DNA of 64,000 bases from Thiodiazotropha sp040791665 (GCA_040791665.1 JBFNNX010000023.1:558001-622000), one strand, 5' to 3'. Counted from the first letter of the stretch, positions 44,966-54,096 are shown. Made by a program: numbers and translations. The notes: generated by a model from the sequence alone, not told the origin.

Positions 44966-46560
44966 GAGAGTACCTCGTTCAGTGCCTGTTCCCAGGTTTC
45001 CCGATCACAGGCACGTTGCACCACCAACGGCAGGGCGACTGCACCATGGGCCAACAACTCTTCGTGTAACGAACGCAGAGTAGACCCTGGCCTTTGCTCG
45101 AGCTGCTGCTGGCAGAGATGTTCGATCAATTCGGCCCCCAACAGGGCCATGAAGGCGTCTGTCGGACGTCGTGAGATTGCCGTCAGGCTGACTTCCGCCC
45201 AGCAGGGAATGTCCGAAAGCCGTTTCAACCTTTCAAGGGCCTGACGGCTATTGATCTCTCCGGCATGAAACTCCAGATCGATCGTTGCCTGTTCGGCCAG
45301 TGCCAGACGTCTCTGATAGAGCGCCAGACGATCATTTTCGCTAAAGTAACCGTGGTCCTCCAGGATTCGGCTCATGTAGTGAGCCCAACCCCTTTTGAAA
45401 GCGGCGGAGGGATTGATCTGGCGCACCAGACTGTGCGCCGAAACCCCACCGGCCCAAGCCAGATAGTGGCGCCCCGCCCAGCTGCTGTAGAGATTGCGCA
45501 TACGGATGGCCGATCGGGTCTCGCCCCCCCCGACCTGTTGATCGTGGGGTATAAGAAAGACCCCTCCCTGCTGCGTTCGCAGGTAACTGCCGCAATCGGG
45601 TTGCCTGAAGCAGCTGTCGGTAATGCGGAATGCCAGGGGCTGAGAGGAGTTGGGCAGGAGTTCGAGCCGCTCTAGGAATAACCTTAGCCCGGCCGCCTCC
45701 TGCCGATAGGCCTGCAATCGGCTGTCACCGCTGAGCAGCTCGCCGTTGATCTGTTTTACGGCCTGCAGCGATATCCCCTGCCGTTCCATCTCGTCGTAGG
45801 TCTGGCGTAATCGTCTGCGGGCATAGGCCAAGGCGTCATCGACCGGGATATCGATCTGATCACGATGTCGTAAAAGCCAGGCGAGCAGTTCCTTACCGCA
45901 ATCTGCGGTTCCCGAAGCGGCCGGGGTCAGATCTTTGATCAAGGCCTGCTTGAAATCATTCACGGCTTCCGCCGCCTGGCTGCTGAGGGACTGCAAACGC
46001 CCCTTGTCGGCACAGCATTCATAGGTCTGCGGAAGATCCCTGCCAAGCCGTTTCAGCCAGGGCACGCCCTTCTCCGCCGTCTCCAGGGCATCGGCCAACC
46101 ACAGGGTGGATACCAGTCCCGGAAGCTCCCCCAACCGCCCCCTGGCATCGCGCAGATAGTTGGGGGTTTTCTCCAATACTCCCATCAGGGCCTCACACAG
46201 TTTCTCCGGCTGGCGAACTACCAGCTCCTGGAGCAGATGCAACGGGAGGTAGCGGGCGGGATCCCGATGACGCCAGTCGTGTTCGAGCAACAAACGGTGT
46301 TCGACCATTGCGGTACCGTAGATCAGCTGCAAATCGAGCTGACGATCGGCATCCAGGGCATCATAGTCCAGCTCCTTGAGGCTCACCATGAGATTACTGA
46401 TCAGGCTTGCCAGCGCACCCATATCATCATCCCCATCGGCCGCCAGCAGCCCCTCGTAGCCCGGCACCGATGCATATACAGCCGCCACCGGATGAAAACG
46501 GAACCAGACCCTGTAGTAGTCTGCGATCAGACTATCGAAGGCGGCTGCCTCATTGCTCAT
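44962..46560 (-). CDS. DUF885 family protein lacking the metal-binding signature
   Basis: 532 residues, mostly helical, with the overall pattern of DUF885 proteins (putative M2/M3-like zinc peptidases). The family's HExxPGH motif should lie around residue 360, but here the segment reads YLAWAGGVSAHSLV, retaining only the last histidine. The EGWAxY motif is RGWAHYM. It is therefore probably not an active metallopeptidase of the usual type. It sits between osmC and a VOC gene with overlapping ends, so all three are likely one operon. Confidence 0.72.
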   Translation of the reverse strand: MSNEAAAFDSLIADYYRVWFRFHPVAAVYASVPGYEGLLAADGDDDMGALASLISNLMVSLKELDYDALDADRQLDLQLIYGTAMVEHRLLLEHDWRHRDPARYLPLHLLQELVVRQPEKLCEALMGVLEKTPNYLRDARGRLGELPGLVSTLWLADALETAEKGVPWLKRLGRDLPQTYECCADKGRLQSLSSQAAEAVNDFKQALIKDLTPAASGTADCGKELLAWLLRHRDQIDIPVDDALAYARRRLRQTYDEMERQGISLQAVKQINGELLSGDSRLQAYRQEAAGLRLFLERLELLPNSSQPLAFRITDSCFRQPDCGSYLRTQQGGVFLIPHDQQVGGGETRSAIRMRNLYSSWAGRHYLAWAGGVSAHSLVRQINPSAAFKRGWAHYMSRILEDHGYFSENDRLALYQRRLALAEQATIDLEFHAGEINSRQALERLKRLSDIPCWAEVSLTAISRRPTDAFMALLGAELIEHLCQQQLEQRPGSTLRSLHEELLAHGAVALPLVVQRACDRETWEQALNEVLS

Positions 46561-46969
46561 CGCGAATCTCGTAGTCGTGGGTGATCTCAGCGCTCTTTGC
46601 CAACATCAGGGATGCAGAGCAGTACTTCTCCGCGCTTAGCGAGATGGCTCGGGCCACATGCTTTTCGCTGAGTCCCTTGCCCGTGACGATGAAATGGGCA
46701 TGGATGCGGGTAAAGATCTTGGGATCCTGTTCCGCCCGCTCTGCTTCGAGCTCCACCACGCAACTGCTCACCTGTTGGCGGGATTTACGCAAAATCGACA
46801 ATACATCGAATTCGGTACAGCCCCCCATGCCAAGCAGCAGCATCTCCATCGGCCTGACGCCGAGATTGCGGCCACCATGCTCCGGCGGGCCATCCATCAC
46901 CACCCCGTGACCACTCCCCGATTCCCCCATCATGACAGAATCCTCCACCCAAACGACCCGTGCTTTCAT
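46550..46969 (-). CDS. OsmC family protein (YhfA-like)
   Basis: 139 residues. The two redox cysteines of the family are present in MGGCTEFDVLSIL and KYCSASLML. YhfA-type OsmC proteins are next to crp in many gammaproteobacteria, as here (divergent). The role is probably thiol-peroxide or oxidative-stress related; the substrate is unknown. It overlaps the DUF885 gene by 11 bp. Confidence 0.9.
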   Translation of the reverse strand: MKARVVWVEDSVMMGESGSGHGVVMDGPPEHGGRNLGVRPMEMLLLGMGGCTEFDVLSILRKSRQQVSSCVVELEAERAEQDPKIFTRIHAHFIVTGKGLSEKHVARAISLSAEKYCSASLMLAKSAEITHDYEIRDEQ

Positions 46970-47291
46970 CGGTTGCTCCAGTTATCTACCCCAATGCCGG
47001 CGAAGATGCGACAGCGGGGATAGATGATTAGTATGAATTGCGTTAAATTAATGAACTATTGTTTTTGTTACACTATGCGTCCGTTGAATATACTGAAGGC
47101 TGTATATTCGACAAGTTGAAAAGGGTTGCTAAACTAGATCCTAAACTCTTTATAGAGACGACTACAATAAATCTACGGACGAGGGCTCAGATTTTACTGC
47201 GATGAAGATCACCTGAACCTGCCGACAGGCAGTTAGCTGGATCACACTGCAGGCTGGTCTCTCCCCACAACAGCTTAAGAGTCCCGAGATC
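46970..47291. other. Divergent intergenic region osmC-crp
   Basis: 322 bp with no gene. Promoters for both directions must lie here. A TCACA half-site at about 47243 is a weak candidate for Crp autoregulation but the other half is poor. No other signals recognised. Confidence 0.45.
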
Positions 47292-47945
47292 ATGACGATC
47301 ATAAAACCGCCACCGCAGGAACCTGAGTATCTTCAGCGATTCCTCTCCTTTTGTCACCGCCGACGTTACCCCAAAAATACCGAGATTATTCATATCGGTG
47401 ACCCGGCGGATATCCTCTATTACATCACGGAAGGCTCTGTAGCTGTCTACATCGAAGATGAAGACGGTCGGGAGATCATCCTCACCTATCTCAATAAAGG
47501 GCAATTTGTCGGTGAGATGGGTCTTTTCATACCTGAACCCAAACGTAGCGTGATGGTTCGAACGCGGACATCCTGTCAGATAGCCGAGATCAGCTATCAG
47601 CGTCTGGAACAGCTTTTCAACCACGACCTCAAGGACTACACCAAAGACATCCTCTACGCCATGGGGGCTCAGCTGTCACAGCGCCTCAATCAGACCAGCA
47701 ACAAGGTTGGACATTTGGCCTTTTTCGACGTCACCGGACGTATCGCCAGAACCCTGCTCGATCTGTGCAAGGAGCCGGATGCCATGACCCATCCCGATGG
47801 CATGCAGATCCGCATCACCCGTCAGGAGATCGGCCGTATCGTAGGCTGTTCCCGGGAGATGGCAGGCCGGGTACTGAAAAACCTGGAAGAGCAGGGGTTG
47901 ATCAGCGTAAAGGGCAAGACCATCGTTGTCTTTGGTACCCGCTGA
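47292..47945 (+). CDS. crp: cAMP-activated transcriptional regulator Crp/Vfr
   Basis: 217 residues. Cyclic-nucleotide domain with GEMGLFIPEPKRSVMVRTRT, whose Gly-Glu...Arg-Ser contacts match the cAMP pocket, and a C-terminal winged helix with ITRQEIGRIVGCSREMAGRV, the recognition helix nearly identical to E. coli Crp. It is a global regulator. It lies divergent from osmC, as in other gammaproteobacteria. Confidence 0.95.
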   Translation: MTIIKPPPQEPEYLQRFLSFCHRRRYPKNTEIIHIGDPADILYYITEGSVAVYIEDEDGREIILTYLNKGQFVGEMGLFIPEPKRSVMVRTRTSCQIAEISYQRLEQLFNHDLKDYTKDILYAMGAQLSQRLNQTSNKVGHLAFFDVTGRIARTLLDLCKEPDAMTHPDGMQIRITRQEIGRIVGCSREMAGRVLKNLEEQGLISVKGKTIVVFGTR

Positions 47946-47966
47946 GGGCGGTTACCGTGACGAATA

Positions 47967-47990
47967 CCCCGCCAGCACGAACCGGCGGGG
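47967..47990. terminator. Hairpin between convergent crp and tag
   Basis: CCCCGCC / GGCGGGG stem with a 10-base loop, 22 bp past the crp stop. No T run; a possible bidirectional terminator. Confidence 0.45.
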
Positions 47991-48026
47991 CGCTAAACAA
48001 CAGCTACCGACCCGGAATCAAGCCAA

Positions 48027-48605
48027 TCATTTCGCATCTCCGGCAACAGTCCGATGCCGCGGGCAGCTCAGCAGATGATCGTTCACCATACCAACTGCCT
48101 GCATAAAAGCGTAACAGATCGTGGTGCCGACAAAGCGAAATCCGCGCCGTTTGAGCTCCCTGCCCATGGCATCGGAAAGCGGTGTGGAAGCCGGCACCTC
48201 CTGCAGGCTGCGCCAACTGTTTTGGATCGGCTCACCCTCCACGAACGACCAGAGCAGCCCGGTCAATCCCTCACCTGACTCAAGTTCCAGCACGGCTCTG
48301 GCATTATCGATCGTCGAGGCCACCTTGAGCCGATTACGCACGATACCAGGATCCGCGAGTAACCTCGCTATTTCACTGTCGTCATAGCGAGCAATCCGCT
48401 CCACATCGAAGTCATGAAAGGCACGACGATACCCCTCGCGTTTACGCAGTATGGTCAACCAGGAGAGACCGGCCTGGGCACCCTCCAGAACAAGCATTTC
48501 AAAAAGGTGGCGCGGATCATGAGAGGGGACACCCCACTCCTCATCGTGATAGTGCATGTACTCTTCGTTCCCCAGACACCATGGACATCGTCTTTCTCTG
48601 CTCAT
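48027..48605 (-). CDS. tag: DNA-3-methyladenine glycosylase I
   Basis: 192 residues. The N-terminal CPWCLGNEEYMHYHDEEWG and C-terminal LSCPRHR supply the zinc-binding Cys/His set. It removes 3-methyladenine from alkylated DNA. Its start overlaps the stop of an upstream VOC gene by 4 bp, so they are cotranscribed. Confidence 0.95.
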   Translation of the reverse strand: MSRERRCPWCLGNEEYMHYHDEEWGVPSHDPRHLFEMLVLEGAQAGLSWLTILRKREGYRRAFHDFDVERIARYDDSEIARLLADPGIVRNRLKVASTIDNARAVLELESGEGLTGLLWSFVEGEPIQNSWRSLQEVPASTPLSDAMGRELKRRGFRFVGTTICYAFMQAVGMVNDHLLSCPRHRTVAGDAK

Positions 48606-49027
48606 GCCTCTTCTCCAGCATCAGGTCCAATCCAGAATTGGGGTACATGGGCCACTTCCCACAGGAAATCGTCCGGATCGGCAAAAAAACCGGAGTATCC
48701 GCCCCAAAAGGTCTCCTGGGCCGGCTTCACCAACCGTGCACCGGCTTTCAGTGCCTCTGACATCACGCTATCCACCGCCTCCCGGCAGGTCACATTGTGC
48801 GCCAGGGTGAATCCGGGAAAACCGGAACCCTGGCCGGAAACATCGGCATCGTCCGCCAGGGCCTGTTTCGGATAGAGCGCCAGCCAGGTGCCCTGCAGCT
48901 TAAAAAAGGCAATCTCTTCGCTGTCGAAATCGAAGCGCGTTAAACCGAGGGCCTCATAAAAGCAGATGGATCGTCCAAGCGCCTTTACGCCCAGGGTTAT
49001 AAGATTGATTCTTGGTTCCATAGTCAC
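48602..49027 (-). CDS. VOC family (glyoxalase-like) protein
   Basis: About 141 residues from a GTG at 49027 (ATG at 49021 also possible; GGGAG is 4 bases before the GTG and 10 before the ATG). RINLITLGVKALGRSICFYE and GYSGFFADPDDFLWEVAH are typical of bacterial VOC proteins, with the final glutamate ligand present in LWEVAH. Substrate unknown. Cotranscription with tag might hint at a link to detoxification, but this is inference. Confidence 0.83.
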   Translation of the reverse strand: MTMEPRINLITLGVKALGRSICFYEALGLTRFDFDSEEIAFFKLQGTWLALYPKQALADDADVSGQGSGFPGFTLAHNVTCREAVDSVMSEALKAGARLVKPAQETFWGGYSGFFADPDDFLWEVAHVPQFWIGPDAGEEA

Positions 49028-49076
49028 ACCACTCCCGTTCGATGGTTGTCCTGTGAATCCATGTTACTGCACGGCT

Positions 49077-49096
49077 ACTGACACCATTGTGTCAGT
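49077..49096. promoter_or_regulatory. Perfect 8-bp palindrome, possible operator
   Basis: ACTGACAC-CATT-GTGTCAGT, 50 bp upstream of the VOC-tag operon start on its transcribed side. The geometry (CTG-N12-CAG) does not fit a LexA box. Regulator unknown. The rest of the 320-bp gap up to 49347 holds a second small palindrome GGCCTG-TAT-CAGGCC (49293-49307) and no gene. Confidence 0.45.
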
Positions 49097-49347
49097 AATC
49101 CCCGCGCTGCCTCCTCTCCTGTTCGGTTAATTGTTCATAACAAGCTAGTGACTTTTTTCATAGTCAACTGCTGACAAACGCGGCAGGCTTAGACCTACTC
49201 CATCCAACTGCGACATTTCACCAGGACATCAAGCGCAATCCATACATATGTTGCCACCGGGTATGTGGCAAAGCAGCATCAATGACGACCGGGGCCTGTA
49301 TCAGGCCATTCGAGGTTTCATATTGAAATAGCAAAAAGGAGATAGCT

Positions 49348-51462
49348 ATGTCGACCGACCTTACCAAACTCAATCTTGAACAGATCAGCGAACTGAATCC
49401 CGATTGGATAGTAGCGTTTCTTAAAAAGCCTGTTAGCGGCAGTTATCGCAATGCGACACCCGCCACATACGGATCGATTCTCGAATTGCGCGTCGATGTT
49501 GACAACCGTCGCCCCCAACAGCGCCTGAGCGGCGATCTCTACACTCACTTTACATTCTGCGGGATTCCGATCACCTTTTACACCGCATCCTTTGTCGTGG
49601 AAGATGTCACCATCGCCGGTGACGCCACGGCAATGGTCCTGTCAGGACCGGTTATCTACTATGCCGATCCCGGCAATACTGCGGACACCATCGAAGTACG
49701 CATACCCCGGGTCAACTACTTCGCCTCCCCAGCCGCTGCCTGTGTCAGCTGGCTCAGTAACGGCAACCTGGTGCAATCCTATGTCTGTCCGAAGATATCT
49801 GAATATTTCCGTACCGCCACATTGGAAGTCGATCGTTTCCAGGGAACTGTCTTTCCCCCGACGATCGATCCAGATATCGATCCTTCACCGGCGGGATTAC
49901 CCGCCTCAGTGGATATCCGTGAAACCTTTTTGCGTTCGGGCATCGACCTTACGGTAGTCCATGACGACACGTTGAACGATGCCGACAGTGGCGATATTGA
50001 GGACAATTGGAGCGAGGCTGAACTGCACGACTTGATGGAGGACAGATTCGACCAATTCTCCAATTCCCTGCAATGGAACCTCTACGCTGTCATCGTGCCG
50101 AAGTTCGGCGACCCTAACTACAGTTCAGGCTATTACGGCACCATGTTCGACTGGGGCGGTTGGCAGGCGGGTGACGCCTATCTGCGCCAGGGATGCGCGA
50201 TTGCGGAAACCGCCATCCGTGGCAGAGAGGTCGATGATCTCTATGACTCGTCGGACAAAAAGGACCGGCTTATTCTGCAAACCCTGATCCACGAAATCGG
50301 CCATGCCTTCAACCTGCCACACTCATGGTCAAGATCGGTCAACCCGGATAGCGGCTCGGAATCTTTCATGAACTACCCCTGGGGATACACCGATAACGGG
50401 GGCGGCGAAAGCAATTTCTGGGCGAATTTCCGTTGGGAGTTCGATGATCCGGAATTGATCTGGATGCGCCATGCCGATCGCAACGACGTCATCTTCGGTG
50501 GCAGGGACTGGATCGGCAACAATCTCACTACCGACCTGAACCCGGCCTTCGAGCAAATACAGTCCCCCGTCACCCTGGAGATAGAGGGTCCCGGCGTTTT
50601 TGATCTAGGCGTTCCGGTCAGTCTGGGTTTGAAACTGCGCAACGACTCTCCCATGCCCATCAATATCATCGACCGGCTGCAGCCCGAAGAGGGTCTGTTG
50701 CGGGTTATCGTCAAGCGACCCAATGGTGAGATCGTCTCTTACATACCGCCGATACGCCGCCTGATGGCGCCTCCGGAGCCGGTCGAACTCGCACCCGGGG
50801 CATCCACATTCAGCAGCGTCAGTCTCAGCTACGGCGCAAAAGGCCATCAGTTTGCCGAACCTGGCGAGTACCAGATCCAGGTCTATTTCCCATGCTTTCC
50901 CATCGGCTTCATAGCCACAGCCACGCGACGTATCCGCATCGCTCACCCGCCGAGCAGAAACAGCGAAGAGCTTGTCCACCTGTTGACAAGCCGGGAGGCA
51001 TCCCAGTTTCTCTATTACGGCGGGTCGAGACGGCGCATCGATGTAATCGAGAAGCTTGCTGAAGCAGTGGATCGGTATGAGAAGAGCGACCCAATGGCGG
51101 TTCGACACATTGCAGCCGCGCTCGGACGCAACGCAACGCGTATCCATAAACGGATTGATGTGAAGAAGGGTAAACGAGTGATTGTCGCCGACCAAGCCGA
51201 TCATGGGACTGCGGTCGACCATTTGACTATTGCCACCGCCCTGTTGCCCAAGGAGTACGGTAATCAATCAGCGTTTGACCCCCTGACAGAAAGTGCACTG
51301 ATCAAGCAACTGGCCGACAGCCATATGGCGATCGACAACAGAGATGAGGCAGTCTCTACATTGGATAAAGCCATCAAACAGATGAAAAGGCGGAAATCGG
51401 CCGAGTCTGTCATCGACGATTTGGAAGATAGATTGAAAGCCGTTAAACGGCGTAAGCGGTAA
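49348..51462 (+). CDS. Metzincin-type zinc metallopeptidase of unknown role, no signal peptide
   Basis: 704 residues behind a strong ribosome site (AAAAAGGAGATAG). The zinc motif is HEIGHAFNLPH: H315, catalytic E316, H319 and third ligand H325, with Asn where most metzincins have Gly. The Met-turn is in SFMNYPW (M341), 16 residues after the third His, as expected of metzincins. Residues 1-300 look beta-rich and match nothing I recognise; residues ~410-540 resemble a beta-sandwich (VTLEIEGPGVFDLGVPVSLG); residues ~545-704 look like a helical TPR-type tail ending in basic KRRKR. No hydrophobic leader or membrane segment is present. It stands alone between minus-strand genes. Family placement by motif is sound; function is not known. 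Confidence 0.8.
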   Translation: MSTDLTKLNLEQISELNPDWIVAFLKKPVSGSYRNATPATYGSILELRVDVDNRRPQQRLSGDLYTHFTFCGIPITFYTASFVVEDVTIAGDATAMVLSGPVIYYADPGNTADTIEVRIPRVNYFASPAAACVSWLSNGNLVQSYVCPKISEYFRTATLEVDRFQGTVFPPTIDPDIDPSPAGLPASVDIRETFLRSGIDLTVVHDDTLNDADSGDIEDNWSEAELHDLMEDRFDQFSNSLQWNLYAVIVPKFGDPNYSSGYYGTMFDWGGWQAGDAYLRQGCAIAETAIRGREVDDLYDSSDKKDRLILQTLIHEIGHAFNLPHSWSRSVNPDSGSESFMNYPWGYTDNGGGESNFWANFRWEFDDPELIWMRHADRNDVIFGGRDWIGNNLTTDLNPAFEQIQSPVTLEIEGPGVFDLGVPVSLGLKLRNDSPMPINIIDRLQPEEGLLRVIVKRPNGEIVSYIPPIRRLMAPPEPVELAPGASTFSSVSLSYGAKGHQFAEPGEYQIQVYFPCFPIGFIATATRRIRIAHPPSRNSEELVHLLTSREASQFLYYGGSRRRIDVIEKLAEAVDRYEKSDPMAVRHIAAALGRNATRIHKRIDVKKGKRVIVADQADHGTAVDHLTIATALLPKEYGNQSAFDPLTESALIKQLADSHMAIDNRDEAVSTLDKAIKQMKRRKSAESVIDDLEDRLKAVKRRKR

Positions 51463-51475
51463 CTGGCGGAAGTCT

Positions 51476-51505
51476 CCCGAGCACGGCTCACCATCCGTGC
51501 TCGGG
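51476..51505. terminator. Hairpin between convergent metzincin and WYL genes
   Basis: Perfect 11-bp stem CCCGAGCACGG / CCGTGCTCGGG, 8-base loop, 14 bp past the metzincin stop; no T run. Confidence 0.6.
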
Positions 51506-51548
51506 ACCTGACCGACACCCTGCAGCCCGCTTATTACCGGAACCGCAG

Positions 51549-52238
51549 TCAAGCATCTGCACTGGCGCCCACGGCCAGGAGAAAATCGTTCAGTGCACGC
51601 CCCTCCGTGGTCTTAAAACGGGAGCCCGTGTTTGATAGGCCGCCTATCCGGTCGAGTCGAAAATGGCGAAACGCGCCGCGTAGCTCACACCAGGCGCCCA
51701 GGGTCCATTTCTCGCCCCAGTAGAAGAGGCAGAGGGGCCATACGATGCGTTCTGATTGAGTACCGTCCGCCCTTTGGTATCCCATCTTCACTCTGTTTTT
51801 AGCGGTGATTGCCCTGCGCAAAAGAGCGACATGCTCCCGTACCGTTTCTGACAGATGAAAGTCGGGAACCAGCATGACCTCATCTTCGAGCACCGGACGC
51901 GACCGCTGCGGCACTATCCCTTCGATCTTGCGGCGTACCCGAGCCGCCGCCGCGGCGAGATCACGATCCGACCAGGCCTGCGCCATACGGATACCGAGCA
52001 ACAGGGCATTCAGTTCCTCGTCATCGAACATCAAGGGCGGCAAGCGAAATCCCTCGCAGAGGCGATAGCCGGCCCCCGCCGTTCCCTCGATGGGCACGCC
52101 GGATGCCGTCAGCGCATCGATATCACGATAGATGGTACGTTGGGAAACCTCGAGCTGACAGGCAAGCTCCCGGGCCGTGAGATAGCGTTTGGTATCCAGT
52201 TCCTGGGTGATACGAAAGAGGCGGTCGGCGCGACGCAT
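51549..52238 (-). CDS. HTH-WYL transcriptional regulator (YafY family)
   Basis: 229 residues. N-terminal DeoR-like helix-turn-helix (TARELACQLEVSQRTIYRDI) and C-terminal WYL domain (RIVWPLCLFYWGEKWTLGAWC, with WYL-like tripeptide LFYWG). The ATG overlaps the trpC stop by one base (TGATG), so it appears to be carried at the end of the trpDC unit. WYL proteins sense ligands or nucleic acids; the target is unknown. Whether it controls trp genes is speculation. Confidence 0.88.
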   Translation of the reverse strand: MRRADRLFRITQELDTKRYLTARELACQLEVSQRTIYRDIDALTASGVPIEGTAGAGYRLCEGFRLPPLMFDDEELNALLLGIRMAQAWSDRDLAAAAARVRRKIEGIVPQRSRPVLEDEVMLVPDFHLSETVREHVALLRRAITAKNRVKMGYQRADGTQSERIVWPLCLFYWGEKWTLGAWCELRGAFRHFRLDRIGGLSNTGSRFKTTEGRALNDFLLAVGASADA

Positions 52239-53035
52239 CAGGCAAAGAGTTGAGCCAGTTTCGCCCCCGGATCTTCGGCACGCATAAAGGCCTCGCCCAC
52301 CAGAAAGGCGTTGACCCGATGGCTGCGCATCAGGGCCACATCCTCCCCGGTCAGAATGCCGCTCTCCGTCACCACGATCCTGTCGGGCGGGATCATGGGC
52401 AGCAGTTCCAGGGTGGTATCGAGACTGACCTCAAAGGTACGGAGATTGCGGTTGTTGATACCGATCAGACGGTTATCCACCTGCAAGGCCCGCTGCAGCT
52501 CATCACCGTCATGGACCTCGATCAAGACATCCATGCCCAATTGATGGGCCAGATCGTTCAACCCTTTGAGCTGAACATCATCGAGGCAAGCGGCGATCAG
52601 GAGTATGCAGTCGGCACCGATCGAGCGTGCCTCATAGACCTGGTAGGGATCGATAATAAAATCCTTGCGGATCACCGGCAGGCTGCAGGTCGCCCGCGCC
52701 TGTTGCAGATATTGATCGCTACCTTGAAAGAAGTCGATGTCGGTCAACACAGAGAGACAGGCGGCACCGCCTTGAGCATAGCTCCGAGCGATCTGCGCAG
52801 GCTGAAAATCCTCTCTTAATATACCTTTGCTGGGAGATGCCTTTTTGATTTCGGCGATTACACCCGATCCGCCGGCCGCCAGTTTGCGGGCAATCGAATC
52901 CGCAAAGCCGCGTGGTTCGGAAGCCTGGGTCAGCAGCCCCTGCAACTCGGCGATGGATCGTAGCGAGGCCCTTTCACTGATCTCCTGCCGTTTACGCCGG
53001 GTTATCTTCAGCAGAATATCGGGAGTGCCTGTCAT
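52238..53035 (-). CDS. trpC: Indole-3-glycerol phosphate synthase
   Basis: 265 residues, monofunctional (no fused TrpF). EIKKASPSKGILREDFQPAQ, SVLTDIDFFQGSD, RKDFIIDPYQVYEARSIGAD and GINNRNLRTFEV are all family signatures. It closes the indole ring in tryptophan synthesis. It begins 2 bp after the trpD stop. Confidence 0.97.
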   Translation of the reverse strand: MTGTPDILLKITRRKRQEISERASLRSIAELQGLLTQASEPRGFADSIARKLAAGGSGVIAEIKKASPSKGILREDFQPAQIARSYAQGGAACLSVLTDIDFFQGSDQYLQQARATCSLPVIRKDFIIDPYQVYEARSIGADCILLIAACLDDVQLKGLNDLAHQLGMDVLIEVHDGDELQRALQVDNRLIGINNRNLRTFEVSLDTTLELLPMIPPDRIVVTESGILTGEDVALMRSHRVNAFLVGEAFMRAEDPGAKLAQLFA

Positions 53036-53037
53036 GA

Positions 53038-54054
53038 TCAGTCAAAGCTCTGGGTCAGGACTACCAGTCGATCGAGACGGTTTCTAGCCTCACCGCTGGT
53101 AATGGCGTGATTGGCCCTGCCGATACCATCCTGCAGATTCTCAGCCAGGCCGGCGGTATAGATCGCAGCCCCGGCATTGAACACCACGATATCCCGCGCC
53201 GGTCCGGGATTGTCTTCCAACACCCCGCGGATCATGGCCAGACTCCCCGCGGCATCGTTGACCAGAATGGTATCCAGCGGACTGCGTTGCAGACCGAATT
53301 GCTCGGGTTGTAGGGTGAAACGCCTGATCTGGCCATCTTTCAACTCCGCTACATCGGTGACATCACCAATGCTGATCTCGTCCAGACCGTCACGGGAGTG
53401 AACCACCATAACATGACGGCTGCCAAGTCGCTGTAAAACCTCCGCCAGGGGTTCGAGTAAGTCACTGTCGAAGACGCCAAGCAGCTGATTCGGCACTCCC
53501 GCGGGATTGGTGATTGGCCCCAGCACATTGAAGATGGTGCGCACACCCATCTCCTTGCGCGGACCGATGGCATGCTTCATTGCGCTGTGATGGCCGGGGG
53601 CGAACATGAAGCCGACTCCCACTTCGCGCACGCACTGTTCCACCTGTTGTGGCGACAGATCGAGCCTGACACCTGCGGCCTCGAGGGCATCGGCACTCCC
53701 CGATTTTGACGAGACCGATCTGTTGCCATGTTTCGCCACATGGCAACCGGCGGCCGCGGCAACAAACATGCAGGCGGTGGAGACGTTGAAGGTACCCGAA
53801 GCATCGCCACCCGTACCGACGATATCTACCGTATTCACGAGATCGGCGATGGAGACACCGGAGGCCAGCTCACGCATAACCGAGGCGGCCGCGGCTATTT
53901 CGCTGACGGTCTCCTCTTTCATGCGCAGGCCGACAAGAAACCCACCGATCTGGGCCGGGGTGGCGTTGCCGGTCATGATGTTGCGCATCACGGCAGTCAT
54001 CTCATCGGCGCTGAGGTCCTGGCGGGCCAGCACTTTTTTGATCGCTTGCTGCAT
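53038..54054 (-). CDS. trpD: Anthranilate phosphoribosyltransferase
   Basis: 338 residues. The PRPP-binding GTGGDASGTFNVSTAC and KHGNRSVSSKSGSADALEA loops are present, with AP-GHHSAMKHAIGPRKEMGVRT. The ATG at 54054 follows GTGGAA; upstream codons to 54096 include a copy of dispersed repeat A and are excluded. In most gammaproteobacteria trpG directly precedes trpD; here 3.6 kb separates them. Confidence 0.97.
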   Translation of the reverse strand: MQQAIKKVLARQDLSADEMTAVMRNIMTGNATPAQIGGFLVGLRMKEETVSEIAAAASVMRELASGVSIADLVNTVDIVGTGGDASGTFNVSTACMFVAAAAGCHVAKHGNRSVSSKSGSADALEAAGVRLDLSPQQVEQCVREVGVGFMFAPGHHSAMKHAIGPRKEMGVRTIFNVLGPITNPAGVPNQLLGVFDSDLLEPLAEVLQRLGSRHVMVVHSRDGLDEISIGDVTDVAELKDGQIRRFTLQPEQFGLQRSPLDTILVNDAAGSLAMIRGVLEDNPGPARDIVVFNAGAAIYTAGLAENLQDGIGRANHAITSGEARNRLDRLVVLTQSFD

Positions 54055-54075
54055 TTCCACGGATGGTCTCCTCGA

Positions 54076-54096
54076 GGGCCTGTTATCCAGAACCAA
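54076..54096 (-). repeat. Dispersed repeat A, weak copy upstream of trpD
   Basis: On the minus strand TTGGTTCTGGATAACAGGCC plus C. Related to the consensus with several changes; the weakest of the copies listed. Confidence 0.4.

Noticed and set aside
47230..47250. Crp-binding site for autoregulation of crp
   Set aside because: Only the TCACA half is convincing; the other half matches three of five positions.
47187..47624. 145-codon minus-strand frame covering the crp leader and the start of crp
   Set aside because: Antisense to the conserved cAMP-binding domain of Crp.
49077..49096. LexA box for the tag operon
   Set aside because: The arms are CTG and CAG but separated by 12 bases, not 10, and the inner sequence is not the TATATA-like SOS pattern.
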